Shown: positions 35,134-43,850, counted from the first letter of the stretch. The stretch: 64,000 bases of DNA from CAWCGU01 sp963795195 (GCA_963795195.1 CAWCGU010000006.1:2790001-2854000), one strand, 5' to 3'. Notes: generated from the letters alone by a model not told the origin. Made by a program: numbers and translations.

Positions 35134-36119
35134 GCGCCGAGAACCTGATGGAGCTGGACGGACTCGAGGTCCAGTTCCGCACCCGAGGCGGCACCGCCCA
35201 AAGCGTCGACGGAGTTTCGCTCGACTGGCGCCGCGGCGAGATCCTCGGGATCGTCGGCGAGTCCGGCTGCGGCAAGTCGACGCTGGCTCGCTCGGTCCTC
35301 GGCCTTCAGGAGCTGGCGGCGGGAGAGGTGCGGCTCGACGATGGAGGGATCACGGGGCGCGAAGCCCTGCGCGAGCTGCGCCGGCGCGTGCAGATGATCT
35401 TCCAGGATCCCTACCAAACGCTCAATCCTCGGCAACGGGTGGGAACGATCGTGGCCGAACCGCTGCTGGTACAGGGGTTTGCGAAGGAGGGCCGAGCCGC
35501 GCGGGTCGACGCGGCCCTGCACGACGTCGGCCTGGACCCCGAGCGCTTTCGCGAGAAGTTTCCATACGAGCTCTCCGGTGGCCAGCGCCAGCGGGTTGCG
35601 ATTGCCGCGGCCCTCGTGCTCGAGCCCGAGGGCCTGATCTGCGACGAGCCCGTCTCGATGCTCGACACATCGGTGCGCGCCCAGATCCTGCAGGTGCTGG
35701 TCGAGCTGCAGCGCCGGCGCTCGCTCTCGCTGATCTTCATCACCCACGATCTCAGCCTCGCCTGGTCGCTCTGCGACAGGATTGCCGTCATGTATCTGGG
35801 CAGGATCGTCGAGCTCGGGCTGGCGACCGAGGTGATCGAGAATCCGCAGCACCCCTATACGCAGGCGCTGGTGACCGCGGTGCCGGTGCCGGCCGCCGGA
35901 GGCGGCGGCAGGCGTGAACTGCTCTCGGGAGAACTGCCTGACCCGACCGACGTTCCCAGCGGCTGCCGCTTTCACCCACGCTGCCCGCGCCGCTTCGGGC
36001 CCTGCGACCGGATCGACCCGGAGCTGATCGCGGCCGGCGCCCCCGGCCAGCTGGCCGCCTGCATGCTGCACGATCCGAGCGTGGCGGACGCTGGCACGGA
36101 GGTCGACGATGAGCGCTGA
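35130..36119 (+). CDS. dppF: Peptide ABC transporter ATP-binding protein, DppF type
   Basis: A 329-residue ATPase, the second nucleotide-binding subunit. Walker A GESGCGKST at 43-51, Q-loop region MIFQDPYQTLNPRQRVG, signature LSGGQRQRVAIAAAL, Walker B ICDEPVSMLD, and a C-terminal cysteine-containing extension (GCRFHPRCPRRFGPC). GTG at 35130 overlaps the dppD stop (GTGA). Both ATPases keep all motifs, so the importer looks complete and functional. Confidence 0.93.
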   Translation: MSAENLMELDGLEVQFRTRGGTAQSVDGVSLDWRRGEILGIVGESGCGKSTLARSVLGLQELAAGEVRLDDGGITGREALRELRRRVQMIFQDPYQTLNPRQRVGTIVAEPLLVQGFAKEGRAARVDAALHDVGLDPERFREKFPYELSGGQRQRVAIAAALVLEPEGLICDEPVSMLDTSVRAQILQVLVELQRRRSLSLIFITHDLSLAWSLCDRIAVMYLGRIVELGLATEVIENPQHPYTQALVTAVPVPAAGGGGRRELLSGELPDPTDVPSGCRFHPRCPRRFGPCDRIDPELIAAGAPGQLAACMLHDPSVADAGTEVDDER

Positions 36120-37077
36120 GCGCTGGCGGGAGATCGCCGGAGCGGTCGGTCACCTCGAGCCCGGGGAGCGCAACGCGATCACTGACGTCCCCGGCGTGCT
36201 CGTCGGCTCGGCGCAGGCCGCGAGCGGAGAGCCCACCGGGGTGACCGTCGTCGCTCCGCCGGCACTGCCGGCGCCCGCTGGCACGGCGACCGTCAACGGC
36301 GTCGGCGAGCTGACTGCAAAGCTCGAGATCGACGAGCGCGGGGTGATGGAGACACCCGTCTACCTCTGCGGCTCTCACGCCGTCGGCACCGTCTTTCAGG
36401 CGGCGGTCACCGCCTCAGGCCGCGGACCGGAGAACATCGTGCTGCCGGTGGTGGGGGAGTGCGACGACGGCGACATGGCCGACTCGCGCACCGTCGTGGC
36501 GGGCGATGTCGACGCGGCTCTGGCGGCCCGCGGGCCCGAGGTTGCCGAGGGCAGCGTCGGCGCCGGCACCGGGATGAGCTGTTTCGACTTCCCTGGTGGC
36601 ATCGGCACCGCCTCGCGCCGCCTCGGTGATCACCACGTCGGGGTGCTGGCGCTCTGCAACTTCGGCAACCGCGAGTACCTGGACGTGCTCGGCAGCACTC
36701 TGCCGCCGGCGGTGGAGCCGCGCCAGGCCCACGGCTCCTGCATCGCGGTCTGCGCGACGGATGTCCCCGTCTCCCCGCAGCAGCTGCGGCGGCTGGCGTT
36801 GCGCCCGCTGCTCGGGCTCGCCCGCGCCGGCTCCTGGGCGGGTGAGGGCTCGGGTGAGATCGGGATCGCCTTCGCCGCCGGATCGAGCGAGGGCGTCGAG
36901 CGCGAGCGCCTCGAGCAGTGCTTCGCCGCCGCCTACGAGGCAGCTCACGAAGCCGTCTACAACTGCCTTGTGGCCGCGCGACCGGGCCGGCGGCGAAACG
37001 GCGAGATGCAGGACGCCTTTCCGATCGAGGCCGTGCGGGCCCTCGCTCAGCGCCGGGCCGCGCTCGAGGGCCTGTGA
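36109..37077 (+). CDS. S58 (DmpA/BapA-type) aminopeptidase
   Basis: A 322-residue Ntn-hydrolase-like peptidase of family P1/S58. Landmarks: NAITDVPGVLVG near the N-terminus, VGAGTGMSCFDFPGGIGTASR at about 150-170, and the self-cleavage site HGSCIAVCATDVP, where Ser210 should become the N-terminal nucleophile after cleavage at Gly209. Characterised members include DmpA, an L-aminopeptidase/D-esterase, and BapA-type enzymes that release N-terminal beta-amino acids from peptides. The shared operon with kdd/kce makes a beta-aminopeptidase role attractive, but sequence alone does not separate the two specificities. It overlaps dppF by 11 bases. Confidence 0.87.
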   Translation: MSAERWREIAGAVGHLEPGERNAITDVPGVLVGSAQAASGEPTGVTVVAPPALPAPAGTATVNGVGELTAKLEIDERGVMETPVYLCGSHAVGTVFQAAVTASGRGPENIVLPVVGECDDGDMADSRTVVAGDVDAALAARGPEVAEGSVGAGTGMSCFDFPGGIGTASRRLGDHHVGVLALCNFGNREYLDVLGSTLPPAVEPRQAHGSCIAVCATDVPVSPQQLRRLALRPLLGLARAGSWAGEGSGEIGIAFAAGSSEGVERERLEQCFAAAYEAAHEAVYNCLVAARPGRRRNGEMQDAFPIEAVRALAQRRAALEGL

Positions 37078-38408
37078 GCGCGTCCGCGAGCGCGGCCGAG
37101 CTCGAGGCCGAGGTCACCGAGCTGGCCCAAGCGCTGATCCGGATCGATACCTCGAATCCGCCGGGGGCGGAGACACCGGCGGCCGAGCTTGTCGCGGAAC
37201 ACCTGGGAGGGGCCGGCGTCCACTGCGAGCTCGTCGGGCCCGATCCCGAGCGGCTCAACCTGATCGCGCGGATCAAGGGCACGGGAGGCGGGCCCTCGAT
37301 CCTGCTGATGGCACACACCGATGTCGTCCCGGCCCCGGACGCGCTCTGGAGTGTGCCGCCGTTCGCCGCCGAGGTTCGCGAGGGACTGCTGTTTGGGCGC
37401 GGCGCCGCCGATATGAAGGGCGAGCTGGCGGCGCGGGCGGTGGCGATGGCGGCATTCGCACGCGGAGGCGTGCGGCCGCGCGGAGACGTGGTTTTGGTCG
37501 CCGAGGCCGACGAGGAGCGAAACACCGCCGATGTCGGCATGTCCTGGCTGGTGCGCGAGCGCCCCGACCTCGCCTGCGACTTCGCGCTCAACGAGAGCGG
37601 GGGGCTGCTGCTGGAGCTGAGCGACGGCCGCCGTTTCGTCACCCTCGCGATCGGCGAGAAGCAGGTCACGTCCCTGCGCCTGCGCGTCTTCGGCACCGCC
37701 GGGCACGCGTCCGTCCCGACGGCGGCCGACAACCCGGTGCGCCGCGCGGCAGTCGCGATCGAGGCGCTTGCCGAGGCTTCGCAACCGCTGTGCCTCGAGG
37801 GGGCAGCCGAGCTGACGCTCGAAGCCCTGGGAATCTCCGCAACGGGCGGCGAGCAGGCGGTCGCCGAAGCCTGCCGCCTGCATCCGTGGCTCGAGCATCG
37901 CCTGCCCGCGATGACGCGGATGACGATCACGCCCACCGGCTTTCGCAGCTACGAACCCGCGAACGTGATCCCGCCGTACGCGGACGTGATCTGCGACTGC
38001 CGCGCCATGCCGGGGGAGGGCGAGGCCGAGATTCGCGACGCGGTCGAGCGCGCCGTCGGCGGCGCCTGCCGCTACGAGCTCGAGCTGCTCGAGCCGCTCG
38101 CGGGCGGTACCACCTCGCCGGTGGACACCGAGCTCTACCGACTGCTGGAAGCCTGGGTTTCCGAGCGTTTGCCGGGCGCGGCCCTGCTGCCGCTGACCAC
38201 TCCCGGCTTCACGGACTCGCACTGGGTGCGGCAGGCGAGCGGCACAGTCGCCTACGGCTTCGCGCCCGTGCTGGCAACCGACCTCGGCACCTACCTCGAT
38301 GGCATTCACGGTGCCGACGAGGCCGTCGCGACCGCCGACCTGGGGGAGATGGCCGCCTGCCACCTGTCGGTGTTGGAGGGGCTGGCGCTCTCAGGCTCCT
38401 CCGCGTAG
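37074..38408 (+). CDS. M20 family metallopeptidase / deacylase
   Basis: A 444-residue dizinc hydrolase of the ArgE/DapE/CPG2 superfamily. Zinc and catalytic residues: His81 and Asp83 (LMAHTDVVP), Asp113 (GRGAADMKGELAA), Glu147 and Glu148 (VAEADEERN), and a late His in FTDSHWVRQ. A central dimerisation domain carries GTAGHASVPTAADNP. Substrates in this family are N-acyl amino acids and small peptides. GTG 37074 overlaps the aminopeptidase stop (GTGA). It closes the ten-gene operon, presumably as another cytosolic amide hydrolase for the imported compound. Confidence 0.88.
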   Translation: MSASASAAELEAEVTELAQALIRIDTSNPPGAETPAAELVAEHLGGAGVHCELVGPDPERLNLIARIKGTGGGPSILLMAHTDVVPAPDALWSVPPFAAEVREGLLFGRGAADMKGELAARAVAMAAFARGGVRPRGDVVLVAEADEERNTADVGMSWLVRERPDLACDFALNESGGLLLELSDGRRFVTLAIGEKQVTSLRLRVFGTAGHASVPTAADNPVRRAAVAIEALAEASQPLCLEGAAELTLEALGISATGGEQAVAEACRLHPWLEHRLPAMTRMTITPTGFRSYEPANVIPPYADVICDCRAMPGEGEAEIRDAVERAVGGACRYELELLEPLAGGTTSPVDTELYRLLEAWVSERLPGAALLPLTTPGFTDSHWVRQASGTVAYGFAPVLATDLGTYLDGIHGADEAVATADLGEMAACHLSVLEGLALSGSSA

Positions 38409-38471
38409 CCGAAAACGCAACGGCCGCGCTGACTGCGGCGGCGATGCCCATCGTCGGGTAGCTTCTCGGGT

Positions 38472-39404
38472 GTGGAGGGTGAGGAGGAGCGGCCGGACGC
38501 AGAGGGCGTCACTCGGCGGGCGGTTCTGCGGGACGGCACCGCCGTCGCTGTGGCGCTGATGGCTGCTGGGCACCTGGCCGGCCTCAACGGAATCGCGGTC
38601 GCCATCGAGCCGGGCAAGAACGCCTACCTGAGCGAACGTGAGATGGCGACGCTGCGCGCGCTCGTCGACCAGATCATTCCCGCCGACGAGGTGCCCGGGG
38701 CGCTCGAGGCGGGTTGTGCCGAGGCGATCGACGCCCTCCTCGGCGCCTTCAGGGATGACCCACCGAGGATCTATGCCGGTGGCCCCTTTTCCGATCGCGG
38801 CGGTTCCAAGGTCAACCACTTCGAGGACTTTCTGGCCCTCGACCCCTACGAGAGCAAGGCCTGGGAGCTTCAGATCCGCGGCTCGCGTGGGCGCAAGCAG
38901 CTCGAGTTCAACGGGCCGGTCAGGGGCTGGCAGCAGATCTACAGGGAGGGCCTCGCCGCCCTCGACGCCGCCGCCGGCGGAAGCTTCGCCGATGCGCCGG
39001 CGCTACAGCGCGGCGCGATCCTGCTGACCTCCGGCGACGGGGCGATCACGGAGCTGATCGACGTCGCGGTCCCTCAGACGATGCAGTTCATGTACGGAGC
39101 CCCGGAGTACGGCGGCAACAAGGACCTCGTCGCCTGGAAGTACACCCACTACGAGGGCGACGTTCAGCCGCGCGGGTATACGCGAGCGCAGATCGAGGAG
39201 CCCGACCCGCCGGGCGCCGGCGCCAGCGCTGCCGACATCGAGATCCCGGCGGCCCTGCTGCCCGGCGTGCTCGCCGCCGCCGGCCTCGCCCGCGAGGACA
39301 TGGTCGCGGCGATGATCGCAGCAGGGGGAGGCACGCTGAGCGGCATGCGCGAGCAGTTCGGGCCGATCTTCGAGCACCTCGGGGTGGAGACCGATGGCGG
39401 GTGA
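38472..39404 (+). CDS. Gluconate 2-dehydrogenase subunit 3 family protein (Tat-exported)
   Basis: A 310-residue protein with a twin-arginine leader (VTRRAVLRDGTAVAVALMAAG) and a Gluconate_2-dh3 domain (LSEREMATLRALVDQIIPADEVPGALEAG). Proteins of this family are the small subunit of membrane or periplasmic FAD dehydrogenases and carry the GMC partner out through Tat by piggy-back. The next gene encodes exactly such a GMC flavoprotein, overlapping by 11 bases. GTG start at 38472. The 63 bases upstream, after the peptidase operon, contain a weak GC-rich hairpin but no clear terminator. Confidence 0.88.
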   Translation: MEGEEERPDAEGVTRRAVLRDGTAVAVALMAAGHLAGLNGIAVAIEPGKNAYLSEREMATLRALVDQIIPADEVPGALEAGCAEAIDALLGAFRDDPPRIYAGGPFSDRGGSKVNHFEDFLALDPYESKAWELQIRGSRGRKQLEFNGPVRGWQQIYREGLAALDAAAGGSFADAPALQRGAILLTSGDGAITELIDVAVPQTMQFMYGAPEYGGNKDLVAWKYTHYEGDVQPRGYTRAQIEEPDPPGAGASAADIEIPAALLPGVLAAAGLAREDMVAAMIAAGGGTLSGMREQFGPIFEHLGVETDGG

Positions 39405-41136
39405 CGCGATTGTGATCGGCTCGGGCGCGGCCGGCAGCGTCGCCGCCTGGGAGCTGGCCCGCAACGGCTGGTCGGTGACCGTGCTGGAACGAGGGCGGCA
39501 CATGCGCGAGGGTTTCGGCAAGAGGCCGAGCTCGAAGCTCGGCACCCGTTACGGCAGCGATGAGATCAAGGCCGCCCGCCAGCTCGGCTTCCCGCACCCG
39601 CTGCTCGAGCCCTACACCGGCCGCAGCCAGGCAGAGGCTGCCGATGGCGTGGCGCGTTCGGCCAAGGGCGCGCTCGGCCAGCTCGGCGCCGCCGTCGGCG
39701 GAACCACCCTGCACTACAACGCCAAGTTCCCGCGCTTCTGGAAGCAGGACTTCAAGACCCTCAGCGAACTGGGGCCGATCCCGGGAGCGAACGTCGCCGA
39801 CTGGCCGATCACCTACGACGACCTGGCGCCTTACTACGACGAGGTCGAGATCAAGACCGGGGTGCAGGGCGATTACGACGCGATGCCCCCGCGATCGCGC
39901 GAGCAGTCCCCGCACAGGCGGCCCTACATCATGGGCCCGCAGCCGATCTCCCTGGCCGGAAAGCTGGTCGCTGATGCCGGCGAGAAGCTCGGCTATACGG
40001 CCTTTCCGCAGGCCGCCGCGGTCAACTCCCGCCGCTACCAGAACCGGCCGGCGTGTGTCTCCTGCGGCATGTGTTCGGGCTGGGGCTGCGGGATCAACGC
40101 GCGCGGCGACGCACTCGTGTCCTGGCTCAACCCCGCGGTGAGGATGGGGGGTGTGCGTGTGATCGCGCGCGCCTTCGTGGAGCGGATCGAGACGACCCGC
40201 AACGGCCGCCGCGCGACCGCCGTGCGCTACGTCGACCACGGCGGCCGGCGGCGGCGGATCTCGGCCGACATCGTTGTCGTCGCCGGCAGCCCGATCAACA
40301 CCGCCCGGCTGCTGCTGCTCTCCGCCAGCAAGGCCCATCCCGACGGCCTCGGTAATGGCTCCGACCAGGTCGGCCGCAACATGATGTTCCACAACTTCAC
40401 GCTCGCAGCCGCGGTCTGCGCGACCGAGGTCCATCCACTGCGAGCTCAGAGCAACTCGCTTCAGGTCGATGACCTGATGGGCCCGTTCAAGGGGGCGGAG
40501 GTTCAGGCGCTGGGCCTGCCCTGGATCAAGGGCGGCCTCGTCCAGGTCGGCGGCGGCGTGCCGCTGTTCTCGGAGTCCGGGATCTACTCGCTGGTCAGCG
40601 CCTGGGGCGGCGCTCACAAGCAACTGATGAAGATTGGAGTGCTGCATCGCCGGGTCGCGGGCTCGCAGCTCGTCCAGGAGGACGTTCCCCAGGCGGACAA
40701 CCGGATCGACCTCGATCCTGAAATCAAGGACTACCACGGCGTCCCCGCCGCCCGCATCACCTACAGCCCGCATCTGCACGAGAGGGCCGCCTCGGCGCTG
40801 CTCGGTGCCCGCATGGAGGCCTGGCACGCGCTGGTCGCGGGAGCGATCGGCTCGGTCATCGTTCCCTACCCGATCATCAACTCGACCTGGACCTACACGG
40901 CGCACCTGGCGGGAACGGCGCGAATGGGTGAGGACCCGAAGAGATCCGTGTGCGACGCTTCCGGGCGCATGCACGAGGTCGACAACGTCTACATCGCCGA
41001 CGCCTCGACCTGGCCGACCTACGCCGGCCACAACCCGACGAACACGATCATGGCCAACTCACTGCGAATCGCACGCGGGATCACCGGCGGCAGCGCACCG
41101 AAGCGCAGCGATCTGATCAGCGAGCGTGGCTGGTGA
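39394..41136 (+). CDS. GMC family FAD oxidoreductase (sugar/glycoside dehydrogenase large subunit)
   Basis: A 580-residue GMC flavoprotein. FAD motif GSGAAGSVAAWELA near residues 9-22 with LERG shortly after, a conserved GQLGAAVGGTTLHYNAKFPR segment, a cysteine cluster CVSCGMCSGWGCGIN, and the C-terminal TYAGHNPTNTIMANSLRIA with the active-site His-Asn region. No own signal peptide is present, in line with export together with the upstream Tat subunit. The pair resembles gluconate/2-keto-gluconate and glucoside 3-dehydrogenases; the ThuA-like gene following favours glycoside oxidation at C3. No cytochrome c subunit is encoded here. Confidence 0.9.
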   Translation: MAGDAIVIGSGAAGSVAAWELARNGWSVTVLERGRHMREGFGKRPSSKLGTRYGSDEIKAARQLGFPHPLLEPYTGRSQAEAADGVARSAKGALGQLGAAVGGTTLHYNAKFPRFWKQDFKTLSELGPIPGANVADWPITYDDLAPYYDEVEIKTGVQGDYDAMPPRSREQSPHRRPYIMGPQPISLAGKLVADAGEKLGYTAFPQAAAVNSRRYQNRPACVSCGMCSGWGCGINARGDALVSWLNPAVRMGGVRVIARAFVERIETTRNGRRATAVRYVDHGGRRRRISADIVVVAGSPINTARLLLLSASKAHPDGLGNGSDQVGRNMMFHNFTLAAAVCATEVHPLRAQSNSLQVDDLMGPFKGAEVQALGLPWIKGGLVQVGGGVPLFSESGIYSLVSAWGGAHKQLMKIGVLHRRVAGSQLVQEDVPQADNRIDLDPEIKDYHGVPAARITYSPHLHERAASALLGARMEAWHALVAGAIGSVIVPYPIINSTWTYTAHLAGTARMGEDPKRSVCDASGRMHEVDNVYIADASTWPTYAGHNPTNTIMANSLRIARGITGGSAPKRSDLISERGW

Positions 41137-42023
41137 GGGTCATCACGGCGGGCCTCGCGCTGTTCACGCTCGCGGCGGTCCTTGTGATCGCCGCGCCGAG
41201 CTCACCCGATCCGGCGCAGGGGCGGGCGAAGGCGGACTCGGGGAGGCTGAAGCTGCTCGTCTTCACCCGCACCGAGACCTTCAGGCACAGCTCGATCGAA
41301 CTTGCCGTCGGCGCGCTGGAGCAACTCGGGAAACAGAACGGCTTCGCGATCACGCACACCGAAGACCCGGCCGCGTTCACGGACCGCAACCTCGAGCGCT
41401 ACGACGCCGTTGTCTTCCTGCTGACGACGGGCGACGTTCTCGACCCCCCCCAGCAGCGGGCGCTGCGCCGCCACATGCGCCGCGGCGGGGGCTACGTCGG
41501 GATCCATTCCGCCTCCGACACAGAGCACGGATGGCCCTTCTACGGCAAGCTCGTCGGCGCCTTCTTCAAGGTCCACCAGCTGATCTACACCGACGGCAGC
41601 ATCACCAACGAGGCCCCGGCGAACCCCTCGACGAAGCACCTGCCCGCGCAATTCGACATCAACGACGAGTTCTACTCCTTCGACCACAGCCCACGCGGCG
41701 AGGTGCAGGTGCTGCTCTCGCTCGACGAGAGCAGCTACCCCGTCAACCCGAACACGTCGATTCTCAACGGACAGGTCGTCGACGGCCACATGGGCGATCA
41801 CCCGATGGCGTGGTGCCACCGCAACGTCGGCGGTCCCAGCTGGTACACGGCGCTCGGCCACAGCGAATACCTCTACGGCGAGCCCTTCTTTCTGGCGCAT
41901 CTGCTCGGCGGGATCCAAATCGCCACCGGCACCGCCAGGTCGCGATGCCGCGCGGCGGGCGCCGGCTCGGCGGCGAGACGGTTGGGCGACGCCCGTCGAC
42001 GGTGGGTTCTAACGGGGCGTTAA
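41133..42023 (+). CDS. ThuA-like domain protein, exported
   Basis: A 296-residue protein with an N-terminal hydrophobic leader (ITAGLALFTLAAVLVIAAPS) and a ThuA/trehalose-utilisation glutamine-amidotransferase-like domain: LLVFTRTETFRHSSIELAV, YDAVVFLLTTGDVLDPPQQ, GGGYVGIHSASDTEHGWPFYGKLVGA and GDHPMAWCHRNVGG. ThuA proteins accompany 3-keto-disaccharide metabolism. GTG at 41133 overlaps the GMC stop (GTGA). The last 30 residues are basic and low in conservation. Confidence 0.85.
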   Translation: MRVITAGLALFTLAAVLVIAAPSSPDPAQGRAKADSGRLKLLVFTRTETFRHSSIELAVGALEQLGKQNGFAITHTEDPAAFTDRNLERYDAVVFLLTTGDVLDPPQQRALRRHMRRGGGYVGIHSASDTEHGWPFYGKLVGAFFKVHQLIYTDGSITNEAPANPSTKHLPAQFDINDEFYSFDHSPRGEVQVLLSLDESSYPVNPNTSILNGQVVDGHMGDHPMAWCHRNVGGPSWYTALGHSEYLYGEPFFLAHLLGGIQIATGTARSRCRAAGAGSAARRLGDARRRWVLTGR

Positions 42024-42082
42024 TCTGCGACACGGCGTGTGAGGCGCTGAAACGTAGAGTTCAATCCGATTCGGGAGGCCTG

Positions 42083-42373
42083 ATGGAGAAAGTCGTTCTG
42101 CATCGATGTCCGGTCAAGCTCCTCAGGGGCGAGTGGCATGGATGTCATGCGGTCCAGAAGGCACTGGAGGAGCAGGGCATCGAACACGAGGTTCGAGAAG
42201 CTCCGCTGCGCAAGAGCAAGCGCGCCGAGGTGAGCGAGACAAGTGGCCAGGCAACTGTCCCCATGATCGCCTTCGCCGACGGCAGCGGCTACCGGGACGA
42301 CGGCAAGGCGATGGCCGCCGAGATCAGGGCGGGACGCCTGTTCGAACACAAGGGCGACGTCCCCGGCGCCTGA
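42083..42373 (+). CDS. Glutaredoxin/GST-N-like small thioredoxin-fold protein
   Basis: A 96-residue protein with a thioredoxin-like layout: strand MEKVVLHRCP, helix HAVQKALEEQGIEHEVREA, and the cis-proline strand QATVPMIAFADG. The normal CPxC redox centre is altered: Cys9-Pro is followed by an insertion, and a second cysteine (Cys22) lies in WHGCHAVQ. It may be a one-off redoxin or a non-catalytic binding protein. ATG 42083 has GGGAGG a few bases upstream. Confidence 0.7.
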   Translation: MEKVVLHRCPVKLLRGEWHGCHAVQKALEEQGIEHEVREAPLRKSKRAEVSETSGQATVPMIAFADGSGYRDDGKAMAAEIRAGRLFEHKGDVPGA

Positions 42374-42391
42374 CCCCGGGCGCCGCCGTTC

Positions 42392-43723
42392 GTGATCTCC
42401 GAGCGGGTCGATGCCGTGGTCGTCGGCGCGCGTTGCGCCGGGTCGGCTGCGGCCACCGCGCTCGCCCGGGCCGGGCGGCGGGTGGTCGCGCTCGATCGCA
42501 ACGGCTTTCCCTCGGACACCCTCTCCACCCATCTGCTGTTCGCCGGAGGCGTCGCTGAGCTGGCCGCGCTCGGGGCGCTCGAGCGGGTCGAGGCGGCGGG
42601 GCCCCCGCGCCTGCCGCTCGCCTACGTCTACGGCGGCGGCCTCAGCGTCAGCGCCGACTACACGCCGATCGGAGCGGTCGACTACGCCCTCTGCGTCAGT
42701 CGCCCGGCTCTCGACGCCGCGCTGGTCGAGACGGCGCGGTCGGCCGGCGCCGACGTGCGCGAGAAGTTCCGGGTCCGTGAGCTTCTCTGGGAACACGACC
42801 GCGTGGTCGGGGTTCGCGGTGAGGGGCCTGACGGCCCGCGCGAGGTCTGCGCCAGCCTGGTGATCGGCGCCGATGGGCGCCACTCGACCGTGGCGGAGCT
42901 CGTCGGCGCGAGCGATCCGTATCGCGCCGTCCCGAACGGCCGCGCCTGCGCGTTCGCCTACTGGCAGGACCCGCGCGAGGAATGGCGGCGGACCGCAGCG
43001 CAGTGGCGCGACGGACCACAGCTCGGCGTCGCGTTTCCCTGCGACAAGGGCAGGGTGATGGTGCTGCTGATGCCGCCCGTCGAGTCGGGGCCGGCGCTCA
43101 GGACCGACCCGCAGACGGAATACGAGCGGATTCTGGCGCTGCTCCCCGGCTTGGCCGAACGACTCGCGGGCTGTGAGCAGGTCTCGAAGGTGCGCGTCTC
43201 GACAGACCACCCGTCGTTCTTTCGCCGCTCCTGCGGTCCTGGCTGGGCACTGCCGGGCGACGCCGGGCACTTCAAGGATCCGGTGAGCGCCCAGGGAATC
43301 CGAGACGCGATGCGCTTCGGCCGCCTGCTCGGTGAAACGGTGGCGCTGTGGCTGGACTCCGAGTCCCTGCTCGATCACGCGCTGGCGTCATGGGAGCGGC
43401 GCCGGGAGGGCGAGTGCCTGGAGACCTATCAGTGGACGAATCGGCTGGCGCGCGCCGAGGCCATCACGCCGATCGAGCTCGAGCTCTACCGCGAAATGGG
43501 GGCCAACCCGGCGCGGGCGCGTGATCTGCTCGACGTCTTCGCCCGATCCAAGGCGCCGGCGGAGGCCCTTGAACCGGCCTATGCCGCGCGCCTCGCCGCG
43601 CGAGCGCTGCACCGCGGCGCGGCGCCTCGCTCGCAGGTCCTGCGAACGATCGTCCGCGACGCAGGCGACGAGTTGCGAAACGCGTGCGAGCGCGCCCGTG
43701 CCTCGCGTCGCGCACAGCCTTAG
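42392..43723 (+). CDS. FAD-dependent oxidoreductase, PHBH/geranylgeranyl-reductase-like
   Basis: A 443-residue class A flavoprotein. FAD motif VVVGARCAGSAAATALARAG (about residues 9-28; the second Gly of GxGxxG is replaced by Arg), the DG motif VIGADGRHSTVAELVG, and the GD motif ALPGDAGHFKDPVSAQGIRDA. Enzymes of this group hydroxylate aromatics or reduce prenyl chains; the substrate is not predictable. GTG start at 42392 lies 18 bases after the thioredoxin-fold gene, so co-transcription is likely. The 171 bases after it carry the promoter region of the toxin-antitoxin pair. Confidence 0.85.
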   Translation: MISERVDAVVVGARCAGSAAATALARAGRRVVALDRNGFPSDTLSTHLLFAGGVAELAALGALERVEAAGPPRLPLAYVYGGGLSVSADYTPIGAVDYALCVSRPALDAALVETARSAGADVREKFRVRELLWEHDRVVGVRGEGPDGPREVCASLVIGADGRHSTVAELVGASDPYRAVPNGRACAFAYWQDPREEWRRTAAQWRDGPQLGVAFPCDKGRVMVLLMPPVESGPALRTDPQTEYERILALLPGLAERLAGCEQVSKVRVSTDHPSFFRRSCGPGWALPGDAGHFKDPVSAQGIRDAMRFGRLLGETVALWLDSESLLDHALASWERRREGECLETYQWTNRLARAEAITPIELELYREMGANPARARDLLDVFARSKAPAEALEPAYAARLAARALHRGAAPRSQVLRTIVRDAGDELRNACERARASRRAQP

Positions 43724-43850
43724 TGGGCAGGCCGAGCCCCGGCCCAGTTTCGTCACAGTTTCGGCACGATCAGGTCTTGTTCAGTGACAGCGGGCCCGCG
43801 AGGATCGGCTCATGCACGAACACGAACTGATTGATCCTTGAGCCGCAGTT

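Noticed and set aside
38409..38471. GCCGC...GCGGC hairpin as terminator of the kdd operon
   Set aside because: The stem is only 5 bp and has no T-run, so it is not convincing at this base composition.
39088..41031. 647-codon minus-strand open frame
   Set aside because: Antisense to the GMC oxidoreductase; no recognisable domain.
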